Assembly (NCBI RefSeq): GCF_003589595.1 | Contig: NW_020654229.1 | Coordinates: forward strand, 4,849,380-4,913,379 | Length of the DNA: 64,000 nucleotides | Reading direction: 5' to 3' | From: Hyposmocoma kahamanoa | Taxonomy: Eukaryota; Arthropoda; Insecta; Lepidoptera; Cosmopterigidae | Part shown: piece by piece, positions 30,336 through 42,000 of the stretch | Position numbering within the stretch: position 1 is the first letter of the stretch | Layout of the letters: each line of letters begins with the position of its first letter | Position numbers and translations under genes: made by a program | The notes under the pieces: generated by a model | Database searches by the model: none | Seen by the model: the letters and a program-made list of their open reading frames with translations, nothing else | What the model was told of the DNA's origin: nothing

Positions 30336-30475
30336 CGATGTGCAACAATCGTGAAAGCCTAAGAACTCGCAATATCAGTGTTTATTATTTAACAAGTGCA
30401 ATCAATTTATGTAATTTAAATGCCAGCATAATTACGTTGTCATTGAATAAATCGATTCGAACTTTTCAGTTAAAC

Positions 30476-30535
30476 AATGTTCGAGTTCGATCACACAATG
30501 TCCGAGTTCGATCACACAATGTCCGAGTTCGATAG
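30476..30535. repeat. 21-bp tandem repeat, about 2.9 units
   Basis: The unit AATGTCCGAGTTCGATCACA then C is repeated. One base differs in the first unit (GTTCG). Confidence 0.85.
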
Positions 30536-31102
30536 TGAATAGACTATTTTTGTGTGATATTTGGTCATGTTATTTATTTTATTGTTTAGCAATTAACCGC
30601 CAACAGAGGTTTTCGTTAACATGTACAAACTGGTTAACAGTCATATGGTTAACCTGATGATATATTGTACACGTTCCTAGGAAATATCGTTCAGTAACAT
30701 AGACAGATTTTATTTTTATAACACCCTTAAATTATACGAGCAATAGATACCAAAATACAACTATCTAAAGTTAATTTTAATTAGTTTCTTTCAGAATTCG
30801 CGTAGTAGTTTGTCATCTAAAAAAGTTCACACTACTTAACACCTCCATTACGTCCTCGTAGTAATCATATCCCTCATAATGCAGTCTTCATATCGATCCT
30901 AATATCATTCGGACTACAAGTAGACCGTACTGGACAATTTATAAATACTCGGAATAAAAATAGAAATGTCTAAATTTGGCCACTGAGGCAAGAACACGTT
31001 AATCACATGAAGCGTTCGATCGCGGGATGCGTCAATTCCTAGGTCCTAAATCTACTAATTTCCTTTGAAACCACTGGTAATTTTAATTCCATTGAGACTC
31101 CA
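30536..31102. other. AT-rich interval without gene
   Basis: No coding region or shared repeat was seen. Confidence 0.5.
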
Positions 31103-31670
31103 ATTGGACGCAGTTAAAAAGGATCCAATGCCATATCTAGAAAATGACTGGATAAGTCACTTTCGAGATATGGCAGTTTGAAATTTAAAAATCTTTCACA
31201 CTCTTGTTTTATTTTCAAAACTTATAATGTCATGTAACTCCAGACATACTTATTTATATTATATGTTAGATTTTTTTCCTGATCTAAGAAGTTAAGACTT
31301 TGGGAACCGTTTGGTACTGTAGCAGGCTGCATAGATTGTATTTAGAGCTGTCTAAATAAATGTGGGTTCGTATTTAGAATTAGATAAAATAAAGGAAGAT
31401 AGTGTTAAAAAGAACATCGTGAGAGTTCTAGACGAATTTTCTAGTTGTACGCAGGCAGTAAATCTTTATTTCTGAATATATTCCTCGTTTCTTATTAAAA
31501 AGTACCTCTCACAACGCTAAAACCACGGCTACGCTACTACAAGTGGTGGTGGTGGAGGCGCCGGGTACATGTGATCAGCCTTTACTACAGGCTAGCTACA
31601 GTAATATAACTCATTATTTGATAATTTTGTGGATTAGGTCCTTTTTGCTTAATTACGTCCAATTATGATA
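31103..31670. mobile_element. TIR element O, second copy, interrupted
   Basis: AATTGGACGCAGTTAAAAAG at the left and TTGCTTAATTACGTCCAATT at the right are inverted. The interior to 31330 is the reverse complement of 21540-22080 without MITE H2. The middle (31345-31600) is occupied by sequence related to 12600-12830. Confidence 0.6.
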
Positions 31671-31826
31671 TTTTTTATTCTACTAAAATCTTATAGCAAT
31701 GGCAGTGGAGTCTTAGCAGTATCAGTGGAATGGTGAAATGGCTTTCATTCATCCATGGAAATTACTGTGCATATCAAATGACACATCTAGTTTAATCAGT
31801 AGTTTGGTCTTCAAATTAAATATATA

Positions 31827-32452
31827 CAGGGTGATAAAAAAATCACTATCCATTTTTTTCCTGTGCATAAGTTTCAGTAATAGAACACATTAGTGAAATA
31901 AAACAAAAAATCCCCATTTTTTGACGTTAATAATTCCCAATAATTTCTAACGCGTGGTTACCTCAAAATAGTATTAAAATTGAGCGATCGACGCCGAGTT
32001 GTCTAGACAGACAACTTTAGTACTTCATTGTCTGCCAAATACATAAACTCGCGCACTGGCTCCGCCCCTTGCCCCACATCGTTCTTATTGCTCTGCAACG
32101 ACGTCAATTAATCGTCGGGTGTCAATATTGTTCACAATTTTTCGGAAAACTTTGAAACGTCATAACTTATTTATTTGTTAAGTATTTGAAAAAATCGAGC
32201 ATGTACCTTTTTATTCCCAATATTCAGTATGCTCCTTTAAAATGGTCAGTGTTTTTTTTATCTGTACAATATGATTTGTTTACGCTATCGACTCGTCGTT
32301 GAAGATCAGAATACCAAAGAAATGCTATGTCAGTTGAATAGTAGCTCGATGGCTAGCTACTGAGAATCGACTACTCTAACTTTTTACTGAATTATTATTA
32401 TTATATAAATTAGCAGATTTGAGACCCTGGTCTCAAACTAGGGAATACCCTG
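31827..32452. mobile_element. Possible TA-flanked MITE with CAGGGT ends
   Basis: TA then CAGGGTGATAAAAA on the left and GGAATACCCTG then TA on the right. The inverted ends match for only 6 bp, so this pairing is tentative. Confidence 0.35.
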
Positions 32453-33947
32453 TACAATAAGTCCCAGAGCAATAACCTCAAGAGTTGATCCCGAAATCGA
32501 AACTAGTGTTGTAGTGCCTAGTGATAATCTGGGCCGCTATCGTCGTTTTCAGACATTTCCTTACGAATCCGAGAAACACACCTAAACTGAGAGATCGGGA
32601 AACAATTAATAGAACAGAACGGCACAGCACCATTTTAAATTAAAAAAAAAACAGTGTTGCCACTTAATTTCTTAAAATCTAAAAGCCAACTAAGAAAAAA
32701 CTTAAGTTACATTTTTACTTCTTTTTTTTTAACTATAGACTAAATTGTTTTTTTTTGACTGCATGGTTGTCAAATGTATGATACATAGTTATGTGTAGGG
32801 TACATGGTATAGTTATGTATTACATACTAGAAGCTTATATACGTTGTCGGCGACCGCTTGGCGTTGGTTATTGTCCATATATATAAGCTGAAACAAATAA
32901 TAACTTTTAATTGGCATCAGATTACAAACACAAAAAAAAATTTTTTGGGTTGGGCTTTTTGTTTCAGTTATATTTTATTAAAAACATTTTGTTAAATGTA
33001 TCCAAAACGTGATACCAGAGGATACTGTATATTACTCCTTTTTTTTTAGCATTGGACAGAAGGAAATTTTTGATCTTTTATCAAGCACCATTCCAATCAG
33101 TCAATTTGTAATATACGATACCTCCAATGAACACCAAAAAATGACGTTGGCATAACTGTATTTTTTTGTTATTTTCTGTTATTTTTGTTTTAAATTGAAT
33201 TTAGAGAAAAAAAAATAAAGAAAAAAAAACTAAATTCGAAAAACCCCGTACTATCATAGAAATTTAATTTTACGGTAAACGCCGTTCTGGACCATGATGG
33301 GTAAATGAGTGGTAATGTAAATATGTTAATAGTACATTGTGTTTTAAAGAGGGTAAATAAGAGATTACTAACGAGTGTCTATTACAATTTAATACCTCGA
33401 GTTTTGTATTTTTTTACCGTCTGTGATACATACACAGTTTTTCACCACATTTGCGAGGAAATAAATAACAATGTTTATGAATAAATATGGTTCACAACAC
33501 AACAATTATGGATTTTGCAAATAGCGAATTTTTGTCTTTTTTTTATCAACAGATGGCTAGCTAGCTATCTGTTCATTCTTCCATAGGTAATACAACTCGA
33601 ACTAAAACGTTGATAAAGCAAAGATGCATACAGCAATGATGTTTTGTAAAAAAATTGCTAAATTTTTATACCGAAAATAATTAAAATCAATTATAAGAAA
33701 TTCTTGATAATAAGTATTTAAGTACTATGTGGCTGAATTGCAATTGAATTCCTGTTTAGATAACATTTAAAACACATTTAAAAACTGTAATGGGAAGAAA
33801 AAATGCATGTGGACTTTATTTAGGGCGCTTAGTCAAGTTAGCCACCATGCAGTCACACTATTTACGAGCAAGTGTGATGAAAATATTTATTATTTTGTCG
33901 TGTTTAAAAATATATGATTTGTAGGACATTGCCACATATTTACGTCG
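32453..33947. other. Gene-free AT-rich interval
   Basis: Homopolymer-rich; no coding sequence or recognised repeat. Confidence 0.55.
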
Positions 33948-33955
33948 GTCTAACT

Positions 33956-34412
33956 CATCGAGTATATAACCAGAAATAGAGACGAAATGTCATTTCATTT
34001 ATACGAAAACTATTCTGCCAAATCATTACGGTGACAACTGCGTGCGCTTGAACTTGAGCTTGCTATAATGGACGAAAATTGAAATGTAATATTTCAATTT
34101 ATATTTATTTACTATATTAATATTTAATTACCGACGAAATTAGATGTTTTGCTGTTTTTACCGACACAACCGAATGGAAAAGCCCTCATTGTTAGAGATA
34201 TTATTTTTATTACAACAAATACAGAATATTTTTGGAATATACGGAGACGAGGGCAGTTGTTGGCGCTGTACTATTTCAGCTTCCTAATTTGTGGTTTTAG
34301 CACAAACGAGAGTTGATATTTAAAATAGATATAAGGCCCATTTGCCTGATAAGCTGCCAAGCGATGGATGGCCCTTATTTCGTCTTTATTACTGACGTCT
34401 ATATACTCGATG
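33956..34412. mobile_element. hAT-type MITE H1, copy 2, perfect 8-bp duplication
   Basis: The ends CATCGAGTATATAACCAGAA and ATATACTCGATG are inverted. The octamer GTCTAACT flanks both sides (33948-33955, 34413-34420). It is one of three near-complete copies. Confidence 0.9.
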
Positions 34413-34785
34413 GTCTAACTTTACCTACCTGCCATTCTAATGAAGCTAAACTTTACAGAGTAAAGTTACGGTAGTTAGTCAGGAAATGAACGAGCTATTT
34501 ATAAACCACGGACCAATAACCCAAGAGGACCGTTAATCTCCATACTACAGATTGTAATTCTGAAAAAGGTCAAAAATCCGTTTTATAACTAGATGGTGCT
34601 GATCGATGGCTTGGAAGTAATATATATTATTATAAATAACCGTTGATATAAATTAATTCCTCTTTAATATGAAATATAAGTAGTCAGTTATTTATCCTAG
34701 TAATATTATTCAAATATTGAGCCATGAACTAAAATTATTGCACTTTGATAAATCGACCCCCTCATTTTAAAATTTAAAGTATTTT

Positions 34786-35405
34786 AAAGCATTTTAAAGT
34801 TTTGAATTCTCTTTAATGAGCACAACACGTGACTTTAGCGTTTCTCAGTTTTATTCAACAATACTTACCCACATAGAGTTATATAAAGTCCTAGATATCA
34901 GTTAGATGAACAACCACAATTTATTTTATAATTTTATACTGTCATACAACCCGCACAGTCTCACTTTAGTTTACGCGCTTGTTGATCTACATCTGTGTTA
35001 GGATTAAATTATAAAATAAATCTACTCATCCATAGAACAAAGTTCTATGTGCAAGACTGCTTGTTCTCAGGACGTAGTACATTTTGTTCGTGCTTCTTCA
35101 CTGTGGACGTTAGATCGACCGTTGTTCGATTTCATATTTCCGAAACGAAATAAGATATATAAATTCTCAAAACACCTGTACATAGGCCTTACTTTCAATA
35201 AAGAAATTGTTCTCGTGATGTACTTATTCTCTTTTTGCTAATAATCTCATCGGACTTTGTTCTTCGGATGAGTCCAAATTATGGTTGTTCATCTAACCAA
35301 TATCTAGGATTTTTGTGAGTAGGCCTTGCCGAATGAAACCGAGAAATGCTAGTCACCTGTTCTGCTCATTTCCAGAGAATTCAAAACTTTAAAATGCTCC
35401 CTTGT
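34786..35405. mobile_element. Long foldback MITE with about 130-bp arms
   Basis: GCATTTTAAAGTTTTGAATT at the left is inverted at the right end (AATTCAAAACTTTAAAATGC). The arms continue imperfectly to TAGATGAACAACCA near 34912 and TGGTTGTTCATCTA near 35282. The 64-codon frame inside (35047-35241) has no domain. Confidence 0.75.
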
Positions 35406-35933
35406 AAAGTTGGCAATTTCGACATACGATAGTTTACGTAGGAGGGGTAGAAATATGCGTATCAATAGATGGCAATTTAACAAACTAATTTACACATTAA
35501 CGTTCGCTAACATGGGTAGATAGCTCTACTCCTAAACAAAATAAAGGAATAGTCAACAATATCCATAAAAATGTGCAATAAGCGCCATCTTGTGCACAAA
35601 AATAGCTATTTGGAACTCGTCGCGACATCTGGTGTACCTTCAGGTACTAAATACCCATGTAAGCTGCCTTGAATCGATCGATTTGCAGTCCTCTTCAGTT
35701 CCTAGTCCATGACTATACATATAGAAATTTCTCTTACCTAGGCTCCACGTGAAAACAAGCCTGCAGCCCCAGAACTTCACCAAAAACATTATTTTATTCA
35801 TTATATAAACACCACACTATTCTATACACAGCGTCCATCACTAGCACTGTCATACACTGTCAACACTGTATATAATAACGTATATAAAAATGCATTTAAG
35901 TAACAGTCGTGTTATTTATTTATTTACAGCGAA
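35406..35933. other. Downstream flank of larp
   Basis: This is probably 3' UTR or immediate 3' flank of larp. No other gene is visible. Confidence 0.45.
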
Positions 35934-35939
35934 TTTATT
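35934..35939 (-). promoter_or_regulatory. Poly(A) signal of larp
   Basis: AATAAA on the minus strand lies 7 bases after the stop codon, with further AATAAATAAATAA at 35914-35926. Cleavage from these would give a very short 3' UTR; a distal site is possible. Confidence 0.5.
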
Positions 35940-35945
35940 TACACG

Positions 35946-36013
35946 TCACTGCGTTTTCGCGGCTATTTGCGGTTTCAGTTCTTGCGTGGGGTCTGGTTTC
36001 GATTTTGGCGATT
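35946..36013 (-). CDS. larp: larp terminal exon
   Basis: The acceptor is CATTTTCAG. The first two bases complete a Lys codon, then [18 protein letters not shown] and three residues lead to TGA. An alternative frame here is also open, but only this one fits the phase-1 upstream exon. Confidence 0.8.
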
Positions 36014-39000
36014 CTGAAAATGATACATAAAAAAACAGATTACAAACAGAAACAGTTAAATAAACTCATTTGATCACTTAATCTATTTCACAAAAAATAT
36101 ATATATTATTGTTATATTCTTGACATCATCATGACATGACATTACTTATAAACTTAATAATTAATATATTTTTTATAATTAATAGAAGTTTAGCTGCCAA
36201 AATATAGATAGATATCCACAGATTTGCATATCAATATCCCAATATCGGTAAAATATGAGGAGTGTTTTATTATGTATACTACAAGTATACATAATAAAAC
36301 ACTTTTTGTAAACCACCTCTTGTAAACCATATTTTAAGCAAATAAATATATCATTTATTCGGGAATAGTTTGTACTTTACACAATTGATATAAAGTTCAT
36401 AATGCTATGTACACAAGATACCTGACTCCCCAAGCCGACTTTGCCGACCTTTTGTTCTGAGCACAAAAATGTGGAGAAAATTGTTATACCTTTAACCTGT
36501 GAGCCTTAAAATTTTTTTTCGTACGACTCCCAAGTCGTCTCATTTGCGAATGATATTGTAAGAAAATTTTTAAGCCAATTTGCTCTTTAAGGTATAGCTC
36601 TTACTTAAATACAGAATACAAATTTCAACCAGCTTTAGTAAGGCCTAAGGATTGCTTTGCAAGTTAAGGCAAGCATAGTTCGAGTCACATTAAAAATAAA
36701 ATATTATTTAGCTATGACTATATAATATTTTTTTTTTGTGTTTAACCTCTGGACAGGTGTAAGGAATGTCTAAGTCTTGTTCATACAGAACAATAATTTC
36801 TAAAGTTATAATTCCGTTAAGTGCAGCATATTAAAACAAGAAAAAAATCTTTGAAAATAATTAAAACTGAATAGATAAGTGGGAACGAAAGTGGAACAAT
36901 GCGTCATCACAGAAGACACGATCGTAAGCAAACTGCAGAGTGATTTCGTCATTTGTTAATCTATCCATACCCATACCCACCCAATACTTTATTAATAATA
37001 TCTACCCACCCAGCTTAGGCAATTTCTAGTGAGCAAATAGTGTGATTTGTCATCATTAACATTAAAAAGTTAAACAATGCTTTTAAAAATATAACGTAAA
37101 AACAAAACAGTGCTCGTGGAATCGAACCACGGGTATTGTAACTGGCAATCGATACAACAAGCCGCTCGACCAATTTACTTGGATGTTAAATGACGAAATA
37201 TTGGTTTTAAAAATATATTAATCATCTTCAAGCAACACTCCACTGTATTGCTTATAAAATAAAGTTATATTCCTTTTTTTTGTTCAATACGTAACATGGC
37301 TCTCAGAACCAAAGGGTCGGTTTGGGCATGTTAGGGGGTGAGGTATCTCATGTATATGACTGTACAATTTCGTCACAAAAGTGACAAAAACAGACGATGC
37401 TATAGTAGTATGTTGATTGATCGATACTGACTGTGCTTGTGGTCCCTGGCCACGACGCTCTGCGCGCCGCACGACCCTGCCCGCCCGCGGTTGTTCGAAG
37501 AAGACGCCGCGCTGGACGACGGCCTGCGGCACAACATCATGTCATCAAATAACTGAAGAGGACAGCTAGTGTCCATACTAGAAACAGTAAGGGCGCGTGT
37601 ACACGCTAAGAAATTTGACGTGTCTGCTACAGAAAAGATGAGAATGTACTTATACACGACAAGAACTTTGTCGGATCTAGCCACGAAAACATGTCGTGTC
37701 TGTTGCAAACGAGAAAATGACGAGTACATACTCATACGATACGAATACTTTCGGACAGACGTTGTAGGGTAAAATGTGTCAGTGCAATACGAGTCTTCTA
37801 GGTAGCTGTCGCTTTACTATCGACTATGGGAAGAAATATGTTGTCGTATATCGCACTGCTATTACAATAGTGTCGTAACTCAAAATATGTGAAATTCTGG
37901 ATTATATTACATATGAACGTAAAATTTTAATCTCTGCACATCAATACAATCGTTTTGGTACAATATTGTTAGTAAAAATTACAATATGTCTATTTAACTC
38001 AAAATGAGACAAACCTTTTCCGGACAAAACAGTCCTTACTCAAAAATATGAAATTATTTTTTCCCATTTATTTCTAAACATATTTGGCAAGTAGGAAATT
38101 GTTTAGATGTCTATAATAAACTTTAACCTATGCGTAACGTTTAATAATCTTTCACGGGAAGTGAGTAATTCGTTTTTCATCGATTCTGCAAAAGTACATT
38201 TCTTGAGTTTAATACAATTTTGTTATTAACAGTGCGATATGTTAATTTATGAACAACACCCGTTCACGCGCATAAACGTTCGTTTACTGACAATGCATCT
38301 CACCCCGCCCCATACAACAGCGGCAGAGCACGTCGTGTCGGGGGTAGACAAGATTTTTTTCTCACAGCTCGTGTGTAGAAACAACACGAATTCTTGCACA
38401 GACCCGGCTTTTCTTAGCGTGGACACGCGCCCTAACTCGGAAAACGGTCAAATGCCCGTCTTATGTACATGGTGTAATCGTTAAGTATACCCAGGTGACT
38501 GTGGTGATTATTCCATGAATATGAGAGATATCAAAAAGCTTTAAACTGATATCGAAAGTACGTTACCTAATGAGTAAATCGACATCAATAACTTTTTAAA
38601 AATAAAACTTCATAAATACGCTCCAATACATTTAATATGACATTCGTAGGTAGGCTTTATTAGACCTATTTTAAGAGGTAACAATAAGTTTACAAATAAG
38701 ATAACAACTATAAAAAAAGTAATGAAACTATATTTTAATTGACTAAAAATAGAATGGCATAATTGACCTACTAAAATGGCATAGTCAGTTTTGTTGGTCA
38801 AGTGTGAGTTGTTCATAAAAATGATAATTTCTATTTAGTGCGGATCGACTACGTTTCAATTTACTCATTAGGTAACGTACATTCGATATCAGTTTAAAAC
38901 TTTTTGATATCTCTTATATTTATGGAGTAATCGCCTGGGCACACTTAACGATTACACCCTGTATACAAGGTTGTTTTTAAAATACTAACAATCTCAGCCA

Positions 39001-42000
39001 ATATCTTGAAAGTCACCGAAATGCTCACCTCTGCTCGAATTCATTTGTTTCGCGTACTAATACGGTTAATTTTGCCTGTGTCGAGAGGCAGGGACACAGG
39101 CTTATTTCAGATTTTTTTTTTACAAACGTTATTACAGCCATTTGAAAAATGTGTATCGCACACTACACGTGTATGTATTTAGTTCAGTTCATATAAAAAA
39201 AATGGTATATGAAAAGTACCTACTGAATATAGCAGTTTTCTCGTAAAATTTCGAGGTAAGTTTGTGATTTTTATCTATCGTGAAAATTTTTAGAAATCGT
39301 GTTTTCACACGTATATTAATCAGGTGTATATCCTCAATGATACTATATATTTTTCCCAAAGCGATTGATTCAACACTGACTGCTATGCGGAATCAAAGCC
39401 AGTCGACGTTGCATCGAGTCTTATAAGACAAGGGCAGGATACTTGAGCATATAGACGGACTGACTTGTAGTGGTTCTTGAGCGCGTGCGCGTGGTTCTGG
39501 CGGTCGCTCTCGGAGACGGAGCGCGTGCGGTCGTAGGGGCGCGCGTGGGGGCCGCGCCCGGGGGCCATGGGGCCCTGCGACGCCAGCAACTCGTTCAGCT
39601 GCGGCTGCACACACGTTCAATGTTTACACATAATCGACTAATATCCCACTGCTCTTTGGCGAGGGTTTCAAAAATAATTGAAAACACGTATTTTTTATAT
39701 TAACTTAAAACAAAAATTCACATGGAAAAAAATACAAATTTCTTATCAAAGGTGTGTATTTGGATGCATTACTTTAAGAATAGGAAAGGCCAGTACATAA
39801 ATATGAAGGAAATCTCATGTGAAATCGGCCTGCAAAATTTCTATATACAATCCATTTTTTGCATTTCTGTAACTTTGTACTGTAAGATGCGAGTTTGAGA
39901 ATGTAAGGCGATGATATATGTGGTGTAGCTTATATCAGGTTTTTTTTGTCAAATCAACGCGCTCCAATTGCTTCCGAGGCTCCTAGGACTCTTCAGCGCC
40001 CATTGGGGGACAATTTTGGGAAACTATAGTTTCGATTATAATCCGCCACTCACACGTTTTCCAACGGTTTAGAACCTCCTTCACGTCCGAAAGACTCATA
40101 GTAAATTCGAAATAAAATTTCACAAATATTCCAAGAAGCTCAGCGCTCAGATTCGAACCCACGATCTCTGCTTGCCTGCCTACCACAGCTCCATCGTTAT
40201 ATATAACATTTAATTATAGATATTGTTGTCAATAAATTCACAAGAATCGGACAATTGTACCCATGATAGTAAACTAATTTCCCAAATTCAAAATAACAAT
40301 GTTTACAGTCCATTTATTTAGGTACTTAACTAAATGTAAACAATCTTCATACATCTTTTTATTGACTTTACAAATAAATAGGAATTTAAAATAGGCATGC
40401 AATTTCATATGAAATTATGTATTTGTATTTTGTATTTGAAGGTAAGTAATAGTAGATTGTACAACAAGTGCATAAAACGCGTCATTTTACCCGAGACGAG
40501 TACACTGTGTGGATACTTAAGTCGAGGGTAAAATGGGTTTTATGAACGAGTTATACACTCTGCTTTTCACTTCAATTGCGAGGAAATTAAACAGCAATAT
40601 TACAAATAAACAATTATTTAATTAAAACTGAATGTAAAATTACAACAATTAGACATATTTAATGTGTTTTTTTTTTAAATTTATGCACTAGCTAGAGCAT
40701 AAAATCCAATTTTATGCACTAGAGCATAAAATCCTATTTTATGCAGCCTACACTCAACATAAATACGAACTTTAAGAGCATGAGAAGTGAAAAAATAACT
40801 TTATAAATGTATATTTCATTAAACAGACATCTCAAGATTTCGGTTTTTAATGAATTGATATTCAATTATTTTTATGTGACCGTGCCAGATGCTATACCAA
40901 CTAAGACGTCGGTTCGAGTCCAACCGGATCGAAGGAATTTTTTCTAAGTGTTCGACCTTTGTACTAATAATTATAACATCTCAAGATTGTTTACATTTAT
41001 TTACGTACCTAAACAATTGGAGTATAACTACATTATACTCATAATGTAAACACGACGATAATTATTTGCAAATATATCTAGGTAAGAATACACCACATAC
41101 CTCGAGCACCCTGAAGTCTTCGATGGTCTTAAACTTGGAAAGGTATTCATTCAGTTTGGGATCCACCTGCAACGCTGAAGCGTGTTTGTAGTACTTCAGG
41201 AACGCCCAGAACTTCTCCAGCCCGTACAGTTGACCTGTTTTCAAAAAATTTAGATATGAATGATGTTTCAAGTTATTATGTATTCGCGATTGTGACACAT
41301 AGGAAATAAAACTATTTTTCCGGATTTAAATCGCGTATTTTTGTTTTTTTCAAACAAACCAACGTTTCGGCTCCTTTAGAGGACCCATGGTCACGGTTGA
41401 CTGAGGTGGTACAGTCATCAACCAGTTACGTCTAATATTAATGCAACCCACCCTATTTTTTCCACTATAATTACAAAAGTTATTAATACCTTATTTTTAA
41501 TTTTATAAAGAACGTTCCAATTTACGTTTTACAAATTATTTTTTTTTAACAATATGAATATTTATTAATTAATAATGGAAATTAGAATACATTAAAACAT
41601 ATTAATCAGTACTGCGGTGTTATGTTTGCTTAGGATTTTTCATCAGAAGAAATACTGGATTCCAAACTGGTGTACGAAGAAACCATCTTCCTATGAATAA
41701 TGTATCTTTTTTTTATGTTGTCAAATAGTAACGCACACTCAACATAGCCCTGCACTAGGGAAACCCTGTGTCGCGGGTGACATGGACACACACATGGACA
41801 ACCACAAATTACACCCAAAGTAACGAGAGAAATAAATGTAGGCCCTAGTGCGGGGCTATGTTGAGTGTGTGCGTTATTTATTTATAAGAATAATTTGGAT
41901 GATGTGCTATGTTGCAACCTGTATAGGTAAATGAGAAAATGGTTTCTCATTTATAGCATGGACCAAGAATCGTACCCCTCTCGTAGTCGGCGATGGTCTC

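Larger units (their letters stand above)
36014..37431 (-). other. Last larp intron
   Basis: It contains the perfect hairpin at 36261-36303 and a tRNA-like remnant at 37105-37180. No coding sequence was seen. Confidence 0.6.

Noticed and set aside
37105..37180. Functional tRNA gene
   Set aside because: The T arm is intact but the acceptor stem does not pair and there is no terminator pattern.
39393..39703. GC-rich frames overlapping the larp exon at 39465-39604
   Set aside because: Shadows of a GC-rich exon; only one frame fits the phases and the LARP1 context.
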